A DNA stretch of 64,000 bases from Oikopleura dioica (GCA_907165135.1 OU015566.1:932501-996500), one strand, 5' to 3'. Shown: positions 13,992 through 25,745, counted from the first letter of the stretch. Numbers and translations are program-made. The notes: a model not told the origin generated them from the letters alone.

Positions 13992-16501
13992 TTATAAAAG
14001 GAGACCGACTTGTTTTTTGGAAAGAGAAACAGGCTTGAGCTTTAAATTTTTGATCTGCTTCTCGAGGTCTTCTGAGTCGATGTCTGAAAGATCGTCCAGA
14101 GATTCGCAGGACTTACCTTTTTTCGTGTTGTAAACTCCGCTCAGGCCAAAAGTCGACTGAAAACAAAAATTTCTTAAATAATTTTTAGGTGTTATTCTTA
14201 CTTGATAATATTGTTTTTTCGCGAGCGTTGAAATCTCCTCGCCGATTTTCTCCTTCGCCGTGACAAGAGTTGTTCTAGCTTCCAGCTGCTGCAGCTTGGC
14301 AGTGACGGAATGTTCCCGCCGGCTGACGTTGCCCTGAAAGGTTAAAGTGTTAAATACTGGTCAATCTCCGGACCACTTCAGATCATCTTCGAGGAAATTG
14401 AATGATTGAACATGAATTTCAATTAATTTAAACTACCAACCTCTTCATGACGTAGTGCTGCTTCATGATGTCTGACAACTTTCGCCTTTGCTCGTAATTT
14501 TTCTGTTTCTGTATGAGCACTGTCCCCTTAAGACTCGCCGCTCCCCGGGGTTCTACTTTCCGCCGAGTCGGAAATACCTCGCTCCAAAGAAGGAGGCATT
14601 ACAGCTCACAAAAATATTTTCCCTTGAACCGTACTTTTCATTTTTGTACCAAAACAAACAAAATTCGGCGAGGTGTGGGGAACCGACAAAAAATTTTAAC
14701 AAATTTTGCGCGGAAATTTTAAACCAATCAGAAGCCGGGATCCGGCGAAGCATCCAATCAGCAGCCGAATAGCCCACGCAAAATTTGTCGATTATTTTTC
14801 CTGACACTCTTCAAAAATTCTACAACTGTATATCTCTCTCTTTGTCGATGGAATATTCAAGAGGAGCTCACACATTCCTTCGCGTTCGGAGATTTGTTTT
14901 TCAAAAGCTTTTAGTTTTCCTTCGCGATCTTTGAGTTTCTGCTTTCGCTCCTTTAATTTGGAATGGAGATCTTCAAGCTAAACAAAATGATTTTGAAAAT
15001 TGAAAGCAAAGAAACCATAAAAAATTAATGAGTGATCAAAAGTGGTTTTTAGGAAAAGCCATTTTTGACGACAACTTTTTTGTAAGCTTAAAACGTCTAT
15101 GCGTTAGCCAAGGATTATCTCCTTTTATTAATAACACAAGAACTGCATAAAAATTTACCTTATTTTTCCGAACAGTAAGTCTTGCAGCAAAATCAGCAAG
15201 CTTTCTTTCTGAATCTTCGACTTTTGCTTCCATCGCTCGTTGTTTTCTTTCTTTGGCCTTGATCCTCAGCATTCCCTGAAATATTGTTTCAAAAGCGGCA
15301 GAAGAGGGAAATGGAACTCACCGCAAGATCCTCGATTTCGGACTCGGAGGACGTCTTTCTCTTGGAATTAGAAGTTACCGAACTTCGCTCGCGCTTTTGT
15401 TTTCGCTAGAAATTTTAATAAGTTGTATTTAATAAAAATTTAAAAAAAAATTATTTCTTTATTCCGATAAGACGAATAACGCTTGTGAGAGTAGGTTTGT
15501 TTACCTCTGTTCAATTTTACTAGGTGCGAAAATTACTGATAAAGATTCATTTTTTCATAATTATAGTGACTAGAAAATAAAGTTCTAGAGATCTCGAGAT
15601 AAGACAAGTCATTTTACTTTCAAGTTATTCATAATCTTTAGTGAGAATAATTAATCGTTGAATCTTAAAAATCAATTTTAAAAAAGAGTTTTCGATCGTA
15701 CTAACAATTCAAATGATAGCTAAAATTTTAGTTTATTACCATTTGACTGAGATTATTTCAAATATAAACATGAAAATTAAAAAAGAAGATTACGGTTTCT
15801 TGAAGAAATAAGATAGATTATAAATAATTATCTGTTATTCATTTACTATTTATGTATGTCTTAGTAGCAAACAGATACAGAACCTGTTCGCTTACGAATA
15901 TGAAAAAAAAATATGATGACGTAGAATTTAGAAATAAACTTTTACGCTCCTTTGCGCAAAGAAAATTAATCACACGAAGTTAGATTTGGCGAAAGTATTT
16001 GGTGGGAGCAGGTGACATACCGAAACCTGCTTAGCCTTGATAGAATCAGCGTCGGAATCGGCCGATCCGCTCTGGACTCCGCTCGAACTGGTTTCGCCGA
16101 ATTCGTTGCGCTTTTTCAAACTGCTTTTTAATGGCGCAGATCGGTCGCTTTTTGGAGAGCTGATCAATTACAGTTTTCGATTTTGCAATTTAATTTTCAC
16201 AATTCTAGAGCCGAAAAAACACTTTTTACACCAAAAAATTCGCCGCTCAAAAACTGTTCCTAGAATCGGTCGCCAATTTTTTCGCAAAAGAAACGCAATT
16301 TTGCGATTTCGACTTCGATTTCGCCGATTTCGTCAATTTTTCCAGCGCCCTAGCGTCTACTTCTTCCGTTTTCCGCCTCTGTTCCCGTCTTCGTCTTCGT
16401 TTTTCAGAAGATTGCTCGACCACGAGTCCCCGATCTTTCATTTCGCTGTGCAGGGAGCGCAGTTTTTTGCGATCGTGCGAGGGTTCATCTTTTTTGCCCA
16501 T
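13992..16501 (-). CDS. Coiled-coil protein, unknown function
   Basis: Seven or eight exons on the minus strand encode a highly charged alpha-helical protein: about 16247-16501 (MGKKDEPSHDRKKLRS...), 16027-16159 (SSPKSDRSAPLKSS...), 15323-15405, 15159-15275 (RIKAKERKQRAMEAK), 14872-14977 (LEDLHSKLKERKQK), 14441-14526, 14202-14333 (REHSVTAKLQQLEAR) and 13992-14156. The last exon ends in LKPVSLSKKQVGLLL. Most of the protein should be one long coiled coil, suggesting a cytoskeletal or scaffold role; I do not recognise the family. The joint between the first two exons does not keep phase with the donors I can see. The intron at 14527-14871 holds a GGAACCGAC-type element. A 33-base stretch inside the last exon looks like an intron but preserves frame and is conserved in the duplicate, so I keep it as coding. 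Confidence 0.7.
14672..14806. mobile_element. GGAACCGAC-family MITE in an intron
   Basis: The left end GGGGAACCGACAAAAAATTT and right end CAAAATTTGTCGA...TTTTTCCTGAC are inverted copies. The middle carries CCAATCAGAAGCC and CCAATCAGCAGCC motifs. It is one of five copies in this window (also near 19480, 21305, 34320 and 58540). Confidence 0.7.
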
Positions 16502-17044
16502 TCAGGAAGAAATTTTCGAAGATTTTCAATGTCTAAAAAGAGGATTAAAATAACAATCAAACAGAATTTTATCAAAATAATTAATTGTAGAAAAATAAAA
16601 ATTTAAAATCGAAAAAAATTAATTTATTTTATTTAAAAAATAAAATAATTAAATTATTTAAAAAAAATTAATAAAAAAATAAAAATTTACTTTTTAAAAA
16701 CCATCCTTGAAAGAAAAAGCGTCGTTTTGGGCTGAAAACCAAAAGACAAAACCACAACGACGTCTTTGAGCAAACGTTGGGCTCCCACGTCGGTCTCGTA
16801 TCTCCTTCACCCACAGGCCGGTGGTAACGTTTTTTCCGCCAAATTCGAGCCGTTTAATAATAAACTCCTCCTTTTTCTTTTTCCAAAACGTGAGAAGAAA
16901 GGACTGAAGACATTTGTGAGATAATTCGAAACCTTGAATAACCACCGTCTGACAGCCCGGATTTTGAAGCCGCTTATTCCAGCATAAATATATGCAATTA
17001 CTTTCGAAAAGTTAGGAAACTTTCGAGCCTGCAAGAAGGGTCTC

Positions 17045-17460
17045 AGAGTTCTTCACTGAAAAGCCGCGCAGCGGCTTTTGAAAATACGAAGCCGCGAAGC
17101 GGCTTTGCCATAAAATCTAAATCCTTTTGAAACTCGATTTTGTAAAAGCCGCGAATCGGATCTTGAACATTTCAAGTAAAAAGCCGCGGAGCGGCTTTTT
17201 CAAAATCGAAGCCGCAAAGCGGCTTTGCAAGAGTTTGGAAGAGGTTCCAAGAGTTAATTTGTTAAAGCGGCTTTTCGGCTTTGTATTTGAAAAAGCCGCA
17301 AATCCGGTCCAAAAGAACTTTACTGAAAAGCCGCGCAGCGGCTCTTAGAAAATCGAAGCCGCGAAGCCAAAATATCTATTCTTAAAATTTTTAAAATTCT
17401 GGCGAAGCCGCTTCGCGGCTTTCTATTTAAGAAAAGCTGCATCGCGGCTTTTCCAGGAAA
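17045..17460. repeat. Cluster of AAGCCGCG...CGCGGCTT hairpins (family B)
   Basis: At least six short palindromes of the form AAAAGCCGCGCAGCGGCTTT or with GAAGCGGC, spaced 40-100 bases apart, joined by linkers. They are the internal hairpin of the hAT-like element whose complete copy lies at 33201-33446. Here the ends are lost and the core appears multiplied. Confidence 0.75.
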
Positions 17461-17924
17461 CTCTAACATATCCTGACTCAGGTTCTCTAAACAGGCTTAA
17501 CAAACTGGAAAATGCAAAAGGCTTCTGCCAATCGCTAAATGAAAAACCAACTTCACCACAAAAATTCAAATCCCTTTCAACCGGATTTCGCCGGGCCCGT
17601 CCGCGATATGCGCCGGAGCTCCTTACTTAGCGACGTGCAACAAACAACTCTTCCAAAACAAAAATATTCGATTCGACAAATTCTCCTTTTAGAAAGAAAT
17701 TATTGAATTTCGGAAAATGAATAATTTCAAGTGCTGGCTTATCATTACAAGGCGATATAATAATTTGCAGTTTGAAGCGATGTGATAAGCGGCAATCACG
17801 TTCCGCAGACTTTTAACTGGACGGACATGTGTTCCGCTAAGTCACTGAATTTTTCGAGATTCGAGGATGCAATTTAAGACCTCAAGCGAGAATCTTCTAA
17901 AATGACTTTTGAATATTTCCTTAA

Positions 17925-18362
17925 GGACCCCCCCGTCATGTTTGACGATTTTCGGGAATCGATTCTCTGAGTTCTGAGGATCATTCATCTCTATTGTCGA
18001 TTCTCTATTTGCCCATTTTTCGGTCGATCACCAATCTTCAAACCCTTTTTTCTTAGTGAAACCCTTAAGGTATCATCATACACTTGATGCGGTGCCCCCG
18101 ACAAGGGTCTCAGCTAAATTTTCAACATACAAAAATTTTGATCAGTTAAGGTGATCATAATGATAGCCATGTTTGAAAAATATTTTCACTTTAACATATC
18201 GTTGCGACACCCTTAAGAGACCTATGAGCTTGTTTTCCTTATGGTGCCCTAGAGCAGCTATCGAGCTACAAAATACTCAAAAAATATATCAAAAATCTTA
18301 AGGGGATCAACCCGATATCCCTGTTTGAAAAAGTCATTATCACATGACGGAGGGGTCCTTAA
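17925..18362. mobile_element. GGACCCCCCCGTCA-ended MITE (family C variant)
   Basis: The left end TTAAGGACCCCCCCGTCATG and right end CATGACGGAGGGGTCCTTAA are inverted repeats about 430 bases apart. There is no internal ORF. It shares its ends, but not its interior, with the elements at 41812 and 42850. Confidence 0.7.
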
Positions 18363-18394
18363 AAATCGGTTAAATCATATCTGGCTCGGCTCGG

Positions 18395-18535
18395 CAACTT
18401 GTCAAGAAAACCTGAGTCAGGGTCTGTAAGAGCTCGAATGATAAGCCGCGCAGCGGCTTTTTTTAAGAACGAAGCCGGCTTATCATTCGAGCTCTTTAAG
18501 TTCCTGACTCAGGTTTACTACACAGGTTGCCGAAC
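18395..18535. mobile_element. Short family B MITE
   Basis: Inverted CCTGAGTCAGG / CCTGACTCAGG segments flank AAGCCGCGCAGCGGCTT and a second inverted pair (GAGCTCGAATGATAAGCC / GGCTTATCATTCGAGCTC). The outer ends match the complete copy at 33201-33446. Confidence 0.65.
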
Positions 18536-18798
18536 CCGGGGTTTTGAAAGGCTTTTGATAAAAGCCTCAATAGCGGATTTTCCTTAAAAAACTAAACTTG
18601 ACCATACCTACTGTACTTAAAATGATTATTACCGCAAGAGGAAGTGGACTTTTTCAGAAAATCTGTTTACACTCACAAAAGAGAAAAAGATTTGCACACT
18701 CATTTTCTAGATAAAAGAAGAGAATGAATAATACTCGTTTCATAATTTTTATGCAAATTCAAAAAACATTAATGAATCAAAGATTTCGCAAATAAAGG

Positions 18799-19090
18799 AG
18801 GTTGCTGACGCGCCGCCTTCGTACGAAGTCTGCATGAAAAATAATGCCCACTGGGCTTCAGGTAAATTAAAACATGGGAAAATCAAACTCATCTTTAGGA
18901 AGCTCCGATACCCAGTCCTCCTTCTTTACATAATGTTCCAAATGAGTCGGAATCTGCTTTACCAGCAGAAACGATTTGTCCAAACAGAAGCAATTTTCAG
19001 ACAAAATTGCTTGCCTACTGTTTCTTGTTTGTTACTTTGTTAATTTTTGTATCGCTCATTATTGTTCTTGGCTTTATTTATTTAGAGTAA
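18799..19090 (+). CDS. Small single-span membrane protein with PPxY motif (3' part)
   Basis: An exon GAGGTTGCTGACGCGCC... (EVADAPPSYE) splices in phase 0 at about 18829 to an exon beginning after CATCTTTAG near 18900. That exon reads EAPIPSPPSLHNVPNE... and ends in one strong membrane segment, LAYCFLFVTLLIFVSLIIVL, with stop at 19088-19090. The PPSYE motif is a typical WW-domain or ubiquitin-ligase docking site. No start codon is visible in frame, so an upstream exon must exist; I could not find it. An alternative start within the intron at about 18842 (MPTGLQ) is possible. Confidence 0.4.
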
Positions 19091-19477
19091 ATTTAATGCT
19101 TCTTGACCGTTATTTTTCAATTTCTCCTTAGAATAAAAAATCACCGTCGAAAAAATGCAAACCCAATTTCAACTTCTCCCGGCCGCAGCTCACAGATTTT
19201 CTGTCCCGCTTTTTCGTGGGAACGCAAAAAATTTTATAAAAAAAAACCAAAAGGGCCCGTGATTTCAACCTTTTTAAAAAACGACAGCGCAGATGCGACA
19301 TGAGAGAAGAAAATGTCACTCGGTTAAAAGTTTAAGAGTGACGTGCCAATTATGGCGGTAATTGACCAGAAGAGGGCTTTTTTGGTGGATTAAGAAAAGA
19401 TGAACTTTTAATTCTTTTTGCGTTTGCGTTTTTGCATAATTTTGAGAAAAAAGCTTCAAAAAAGAGAGACGCCCTTA

Positions 19478-19690
19478 TTAAGGGATGGCGTCTGGAACCC
19501 CCCAAAAAAAAACTCGAAAATTGGCTGCTGATTGGCCGGTTTGCCGAATCAAGGCTTCTGATTGGTAGAAAATTTTGCCTGGATTTTTCAGCCAATCAGA
19601 AGCCTAGATTCGTTAACCCTGCCAATCAACAGCCGATTAGCCGCACACGCAAAATTTGTCGAAATTTTTTGCCGGTTCCTATCGCAAGCC
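19478..19690. mobile_element. GGAACCGAC-family MITE
   Basis: The left part GGCTGCTGATTGGCCGG...GGCTTCTGATTGG and right part CCAATCAGAAGCC...CCAATCAACAGCC are inverted, and the right end is TTTTTTGCCGGTTCCT. The left terminal GGAACC is partly lost. Confidence 0.65.
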
Positions 19691-20427
19691 CCTTATTTTG
19701 CCTTGAATTATATTTCCGGGGAGCTATTGATTTGATGATTATCTCAAATCTTCAGACAAAAATATCAAGCGCGATTTTAGTCCCCATTTTTGGTTCCGAT
19801 TCTAAAGCGAATCAAACTCGATTTCCCGACCAAAAATATCAAGCCCTTCCCCTTACTTTCCTCTCTGAAGAAGCACTTAATTTCAAAAGAAAAAGTTCTT
19901 AGAAGAAAGAAGGCTGATAAATGTGGGAATTCGCGAGTCAATTTTGTGTCAGAAGTGATGTCAGAAATGTCAGAGACCAGCCGGTCGGTTTGATAAGGAG
20001 TTATCTGCTATCGCGCTGAATACACAGCGGGGGAGGAAGGTTACGTAAAAGTTTAAACGGTCTGGTCGACTGTCAGTGTTTCGAGATACTGTATTTTCAT
20101 TTCGGAACGCTAGAATTTCCAAAAGAACCTTTCTAGGGCTATTTTTTCAACAAGAATTATGGGACACGTCTGAATCGGAATCCGCCCATCCCGCGTAAAA
20201 TTTAAATAATCCGAGTAAAAAATGCCCCGAATATTTTTTGAAACTCAAGCTAAGAAATAAGAATTTTGTGAACTTTCTTTTCTAGAGAGACGTTGTGGTG
20301 AAGTTGTAATTTGTGATCTAATAATACCTCGTCCGGGGTTGTTTTGACGCGCTTTCCGTAGAAAAGATAGGGCGTTGGTTTGATACTTAGAGAGGTACTT
20401 AGAGAAATGAATCAAGAAAGGGGAAGT

Positions 20428-20720
20428 TTTAAGGGGGTAGATGTCAATAATCGGATTTCCTTGCAGTCTTTTTTTCCAATTTTTATCAAATTAACACCCT
20501 TATTTTTTCTGCTCAAATTCATTTTAGGCAATTAATGAAAGCCAAAAATTATGATTTCTTGTGCAAAAAAAATCAGGAAATATTTAATTTCGACTTCGAT
20601 ACGAAAAAGATAAGGGTCTGAATTTTTAGTTGCCGGAGAAAAATAAGGGTGTCACTTTGTAAAATTTTGGAGAAAAAGCTGAAGCCAAATGCCGATTCTT
20701 GATATCTACAACCTTAAGGG
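20428..20720. mobile_element. Family F MITE
   Basis: The left end TTTAAGGGGGTAGATGTCAA and right end TTGATATCTACAACCTTAAG are inverted repeats. Inside, ACACCCTTATTTTTTC pairs with AAAAATAAGGGTGTCAC. A half copy lies at 3764-3860. Confidence 0.65.
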
Positions 20721-21302
20721 TGTCCGAAAACGATTTATAATATTATACTTTTAATATATGAATGATATACCATATGATATGCTCCATATCAATTTGATAT
20801 TGACAATATAATTTATTTCGGATTTTTGTCACAAAACATTAAATCCCTAAAACACCCTGGGATTCTTTTTAGAAACCGCAGAACATAAGTCGAAGTGTTG
20901 GGAATACTAATTGAGGGTTGTTTTAACGATAAGCCGAAAATTATTTTTCCTCAAACTCCGAATAGCCCCCTCAAAACAACTCTGACCAAGTACCGAAAAC
21001 ATCGACTTTTGATCAAATCTGGCTCATTTTGCTCAATTATCAAAAATGGCGCTTGAAATCTATACGGCTTTTCTTTAAAGTAAGACCATCCTTGATCTCC
21101 GTGGCGGATACTTTAGGCCCTTCGCTTCTTCTTAGCGAAAGAAGTATCAATCAGGTTTCAATAAAGAAGGACTGACGCGGCCGGAAACGAGGCTCTTGAG
21201 GATTTCCGCTGCGCTCTGTGTTCTACATGAGCACGGATTTAGGAAAGCTCAGTTGCTCCTTTTAAATAAGAAGGGTGATTTAAAGGGGTTCCAAACGAAT
21301 TA

Positions 21303-21465
21303 AGGGGGCGGCGTCAAGAACCGACAAAAATTTTTCGACAAATTTTGGATGGGTGGCTACTCGGCTGCTGACTGGCCGGTTAGCAGTATCCAGGTCTCTG
21401 ATTGGCTGAAATTTCCACGCGAAATTTGTCGAATTTTTGTCGGTTCTTTACACCGCCCTGCTTCT
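21303..21465. mobile_element. GGAACCGAC-family MITE, intact ends
   Basis: The left end GGGCGGCGTCAAGAACCGAC and right end GTCGGTTCTTTACACCGCCC are near-perfect inverted repeats about 165 bases apart. The interior carries GGCTGCTGACTGGCCGG and a CTGATTGG motif. Confidence 0.75.
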
Positions 21466-21974
21466 AGGGCCTTTCTGAACTATTTCTAGAAAAGTCAGAA
21501 GAAATCATAGATTCTCGCGGCTGAAATTAAGTCAATTATTGGTTATATCTTTTTTATAGCACTCCCTTAATTTCGATTGAGCTCCACAGCCAATGATCAA
21601 GACCTTTAGCAGCGTCAGATTGATTTTTACGAAAAAGGGTTCAAAACGTGAGGAGATGAAAAATTTAATCCGTGTCAGCTTTACGGGGAAGTTTCTTTTA
21701 TTAACAATTTATTATCGTTATCACGCATCTGTCGCTTGAGTTGTTCGCCGCGGTCTCCTGCTGTGTTGATAAATATTTGGCTGATATCCCGCTCAGAATG
21801 AATAAGACCCCATGTCTTTGTCAGAGGAGAGACAGCAAGTCATGACTGATAAGACTTGAGCGCGAGAATTCAAATGGCGGATTTTGACAGATTAAAAGAT
21901 TGAGAAGATTTTGGAGTTTTAGAAAAGATAAGATTTTTTCGCAAATGGGACGTCAAATCGACTTGGTTGAAGAA

Positions 21975-22165
21975 TTTACTGAAAAGCCGCGGAGCGGCTT
22001 TTTCCAAAAACGAAGCCGCAAAGCGACTTCGCCAGAAGTCTTGATAGGTTGAGGGGGAAATATTTCGAAGACGCTTTGCGGCTTCGTTTATAAAAAAAAA
22101 CAGCTCAGCGGCTTTTCATTTTAGAGATTTCAAATCCTGACTCAGGTTTTTTGCTCAGGTTGGTG
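21975..22165. mobile_element. Family B MITE, partial
   Basis: Contains AAAAGCCGCGGAGCGGCTTT and a rightward CCTGACTCAGG end followed by GCTCAGGTTGGTG. The left end is not recognisable. Confidence 0.55.
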
Positions 22166-23579
22166 ATCCATAATAATAGCACCAGAGTGTTGAATTTCGG
22201 TTGGCTTTTAGAAGTCGCGACAAATCGTAGAATGAAACGCAATACAGTGCGATTAGTTCAAATTTTCTGCGTAAAAATCGATGGCGACGGAAGTAGATAA
22301 TCTCGGGTGATCTTAAGAGAAAACGAGTGCTCCGTGGATATGTAACGATTGAGCGTGGCATGCCGAGCTCAAGTGACGTGAATCATGAACACTTGCCGAA
22401 GTCATAACTAGCGCATTCCGAATCGTTCAAAAAGACACGGCCGCTGCCCCAACTCTGCCAAACTCGCGGTCGCTTTTTGTTTAGAAAAAGACATGCCGCG
22501 AGAAATGGACATCTTACAATTAGAAAATTACTCCGCGGAAAATAGAACTCAAGCAACACATCTTTTTTTCAAAAAAAAATTTTTTTTTTCGCGAAAAAAT
22601 ATATTTTTAAATAAAATATTAAAAATTATATTTTCATTCATTAATGAAAAATATTTTAATGAATTATTAAAATAAAAAAAAACTTATTTTGATAAATAAT
22701 TTTTTACTTAATAATTTATTTCAATACTGATAAAATTTTTCATAATTAAAAAAAATTAAAATAATAAAATTAAGAAAAAATCTGACACAAAAAATTGTCT
22801 TTTTCTTTGCTTGGTTGAGCGAAATTTTTCGTGAAAAAAAAAACTGGACAAGTTAAAAATAATTATTTTTGCTTGGCGCTAAGCTCGGCTCCTAAGATAA
22901 TCAAAAAGGCGAGTGCGGCGGGCCACGTTCCCACCATGAAATCGGCGGACACTTTGCACAAAAGAGAAGTGTTCAAGAGAAGATCTTTAGAAGAAGCCCT
23001 CGCAGAGAAGGGCAATTTAATTATATTAAGAGTCTTTTTCTTGAGTTTTTTTTTCAATTTTTCAAGAAGAAAAATTAGAAAATAGACGAAAACGAAAAAG
23101 TAGAAAAACCTATTCACGAGCATTTTTTCTGATATCTGATTGGCCTAGGATCTTAATGCAGACATCTGATTTGTCTTAAACTTGATATTTAAATTCGTTA
23201 TTTTTTTTCGATTTTAGATTCGAGCCGGCTACCAAACTGATTTTTTTCATCAAAAACCATAATTTGAATAACTTTTAACAATTCGTTTATTGTTAATTTG
23301 ACTTTTCTATTGAGAATTTACTTACAAAAAAGTCTTCTTTGTTTTTCTTAATTTTTCGTTGTCGAAATCTCTCGTTTTGTTCGAATCTCAGGTTTGATTA
23401 TTCAGAATATTGAAAAAGTGTTTAGTTCAGCGTTTGCAAAAGGGAAGGATACTGAGGTCTTTACGGCGCAGCAGGCGGCCGCGGGGCGCGGAAAATCACG
23501 AAAACGCGCTCTCTAGCGCCGCCGCATCAAAGAAAAGTAGTAAAGCGCTTAGTCACGAGTTCTAAATTTACTTGATCCT

Positions 23580-23720
23580 ATGAATACGATACAAACAGGG
23601 TTAGAAGCGGCGACGGAAAACAAGGATGATTATTATAAATCGGCGATTATTAATGTTCAACCCAAAATACTGCATTTTCAAACGCAATTGCTGAAGAAAC
23701 GCTGCGGAAAGAATATTTGA
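23580..23720 (+). CDS. Small ORF, possible first exon
   Basis: ATG at 23580 opens 46 codons: MNTIQTGLEAATENKDDYYK followed by SAIINVQPKILHFQTQLLKK and a stop. Codon composition is coding-like and unlike the surrounding AT-rich DNA. It may be the first exon of the gene whose later exon is at 24076, but I see no donor that joins them in phase. Confidence 0.3.
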   Translation: MNTIQTGLEAATENKDDYYKSAIINVQPKILHFQTQLLKKRCGKNI

Positions 23721-24075
23721 GAGTCATTTTATGATTCACTTGAAAGCAAATTTACTTTGATTGCTCACGCGTTTTCCCTTTTTCTAATCGTAAAAAGCGG
23801 AGCTTGCGTCAGTCGGAATATTTTCAAAACAGAAAAAAACTGCTTTTCTCGAGAGAATTTTGAGGATGCCCAACGTTCTTCGTGAATCCCACGAACGTTT
23901 TCAATTAGGTAAAAGAACCCACAATGCAATTTTTAAAAGCAAAATCGCGCATTTTTTACGAGCTCTTTACACTCAGAAGGAAAAGGGCGCTGTGTAAGAG
24001 CACATAAAGTGCGAGATTATGGATTTTAAGACGTTCGCCAAATTGATTGACCAACCTTTTTTAAAAAATTCTTAG

Positions 24076-24425
24076 CTCGAATATTCCACCAAAACATCAT
24101 TAACACCACCCATGCCTCCCGAATCGCCCAAAACCCAGAAGATCGAGCCCAAATAGTTGCCCTTGATGATGAATCACAAGCAAACATTGACTCACTCCCA
24201 GCCCTTTTTGTCGATTGTGAGACAACGCTGAAAGAGCAAGCTGACAACATGAAAGTCATCGGAAAAATCATCAAGGAGGACAACTTCTACAACACCGTCG
24301 AGGAAGACACTGCTCAAACAAACATTGTTCAAAATATGCTTGATGGCTTCAAGTACACTTTTGGTCTTCTCAAAAATGTCGAGTGGCTAGGAAGAACCTT
24401 ACCTGGCGTAGAAACAGAACTGTGA
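24076..24425 (+). CDS. 3' exon of an unrecognised gene
   Basis: After a clear acceptor (AATTCTTAG) the frame reads RIFHQNIINTTHASRIAQNP... through DNMKVIGKIIKEDNFYNTVE... to LPGVETEL and a TGA at 24423-24425. It is 116 codons long, acidic and helical, and gene-like in codon use. The exon needs one base carried from an upstream exon (phase 1). The family is not recognised. The opposite-strand ORF here is a shadow. Confidence 0.55.
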
Positions 24426-24489
24426 GAAAACTCTTCCTCTGTTTTGGTATTAATTTATTTATAAAAAAATAAAAAAAGGGAAAACAGCT

Positions 24490-24650
24490 CGGATCTCGCT
24501 CAAACCTCGCTCAGCTATCATATTTTTTGCCCTTGAGCGAGCGAGCGACTGAGCGGTTCTCTATGAAAATCAGTTGAGTGAGCGGAGCGTGAGCGATCGC
24601 TCGCTCGCTCATCGCTCGCTCACGCTCAGATGTCGCTTAGCGCTCAGCCA
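24490..24650. repeat. GAGCGAGC / GCTCGCTC low-complexity palindromic tract
   Basis: Runs of TGAGCGAGCG and GCTCGCTCATCGCTCGCTCA form imperfect inverted pairs over about 150 bases. No coding potential. Confidence 0.7.
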
Positions 24651-24711
24651 GAATTGGAACCCTGGTAGCGACAATTTTCAAGATTTTTGAACCAAAATCT
24701 TTGTCGCTTTC

Positions 24712-25340
24712 TAGGCCCCTTATAATGGCCGAACCCGAACCTTAACCATGATCCGAACTCGAACCAGAACCTGAGCTCAAAAATGAACCCAAACCCAAGC
24801 CCAGACTATTGCCCGAAAATGAATAAAAGTGGAAGAAACCGAAATGATGACGGAGAGAAAAATGGGTGTTGGAAAGACGTTGTACCATATATGGCACATT
24901 TGGCGGCGTAGGGTTAAGGACCCCCGTCAGCTTTTTCCTTCAAAAAATGGAAATTTTTAAAAATTTTCTCGAAGATGACATCTTTTATTGAATTGATTTC
25001 GTTTATTTTTGTTTAAGCTTTCGGACTTGTTTGTCCATCTTCAGAAACAGTGAGTGGCAGAGATAAGAGTGTGCAAAATTGTTATCTCTGCCACTCACTG
25101 TTTCTGAAGATGGACAAACAAGTCCGAAAGCTTAACCCTACGCCGCCAAATGTGCCATATATGGCACAAGGGCTTTCCAACACCCATTTTTCTCTCCGTC
25201 ATCATATCGGGTTCTTCCATTTTTACTCATATTCGGGCAATAGTCTGGGCTTGGGTTTGGGTTCATTTTTGAGCTCGGGTCCTGGTTCAAATTCGGATCT
25301 AGGTTGAGGTTCGGGTTCGGCCATTATATGGGGCCTAGGA
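24712..25340. mobile_element. Long-armed inverted-repeat (foldback) element
   Basis: The arms 24712-24915 and 25125-25340 are reverse complements, starting CTAGGCCCCTTATAATGGCC and ending GGCCATTATATGGGGCCTAG. They contain CCATATATGGCACATTTGGC. A second, tighter palindrome at 25010-25130 (AAGCTTTCGGACTTGTTTGT and its complement, AGAGATAA loop) sits in the centre, next to a piece of a GGACCCCC element. No transposase ORF is present. Confidence 0.8.
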
Positions 25341-25559
25341 CGACGGAAAAGATGATGTGCCATATATGGCACATTTGGCGGCGGGGGTTGAAATTTTAGT
25401 TTGGCGGCGTAAGGTTAAACAAAAATAAACGAAATCAATTTTTAAAAATACCACATTTTTGGTTTTAAATGCGTCCTTTGGTTAAACTTCCTTTAAAAAC
25501 TTGATAGGAGGAATTTTTGACTAAGAAAATCAGGGGAAATTAGGGCAAACTCGTCGATT

Positions 25560-25745
25560 TTCGTGAAGTCCAATTGTCAAATGCGATTTTGAGGGTGTTA
25601 GAGTCGAGATAGACCCCCAAAAAATGAAACCTCAAAATCGTTTTTTGACCTGTAGAATCCATTTCCAGGGTCGAAATTTTGAAATTCCGAAAATAAATTT
25701 ATCGAAAATTGTTGACGGGGGAGGGGGGGGGTCCTTAAACCATTT
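25560..25745. mobile_element. 5'-truncated family C MITE
   Basis: Matches the right halves of the elements at 41812 and 42850 (GAGGGTGTTAGAGTCGAGAT, ...GTTGACGGGGG, GGGGGTCCTTAAA). The left end is missing. Confidence 0.7.

Larger units (their letters stand above)
16502..18790. other. Gene-poor interval with hairpin elements
   Basis: The AT-rich block 16540-16690 is followed by minus-strand shadow ORFs (16694-17034) that show no domain or splice support. From 17045 to 18540 the DNA is dominated by AAGCCGCG hairpins and a GGACCCCCC element. I see no supported gene. Confidence 0.5.
19091..23570. other. Gene-poor interval with several MITEs
   Basis: I find no multi-exon gene. It contains GGAACCGAC-family copies (19478-19690, 21303-21465), a family F element (20428-20720), a family B element (21975-22165) and a strongly AT-rich block (22580-22830). 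A possible coding scrap at 22938-23030 (MKSADTLHKREVFKRRSLEE) has a good start context but no partner exon. The GC-rich patch 23460-23530 has no ORF. Confidence 0.5.

Noticed and set aside
14110-14145. 33-base apparent GT-AG intron inside the last coiled-coil exon
   Set aside because: Reading through preserves frame and the encoded SLDDLSDID is conserved in the duplicated exon at 11200-11345.
16694-17034. Two overlapping minus-strand ORFs
   Set aside because: No signal peptide, domain or coherent splice sites; composition changes along the frame.
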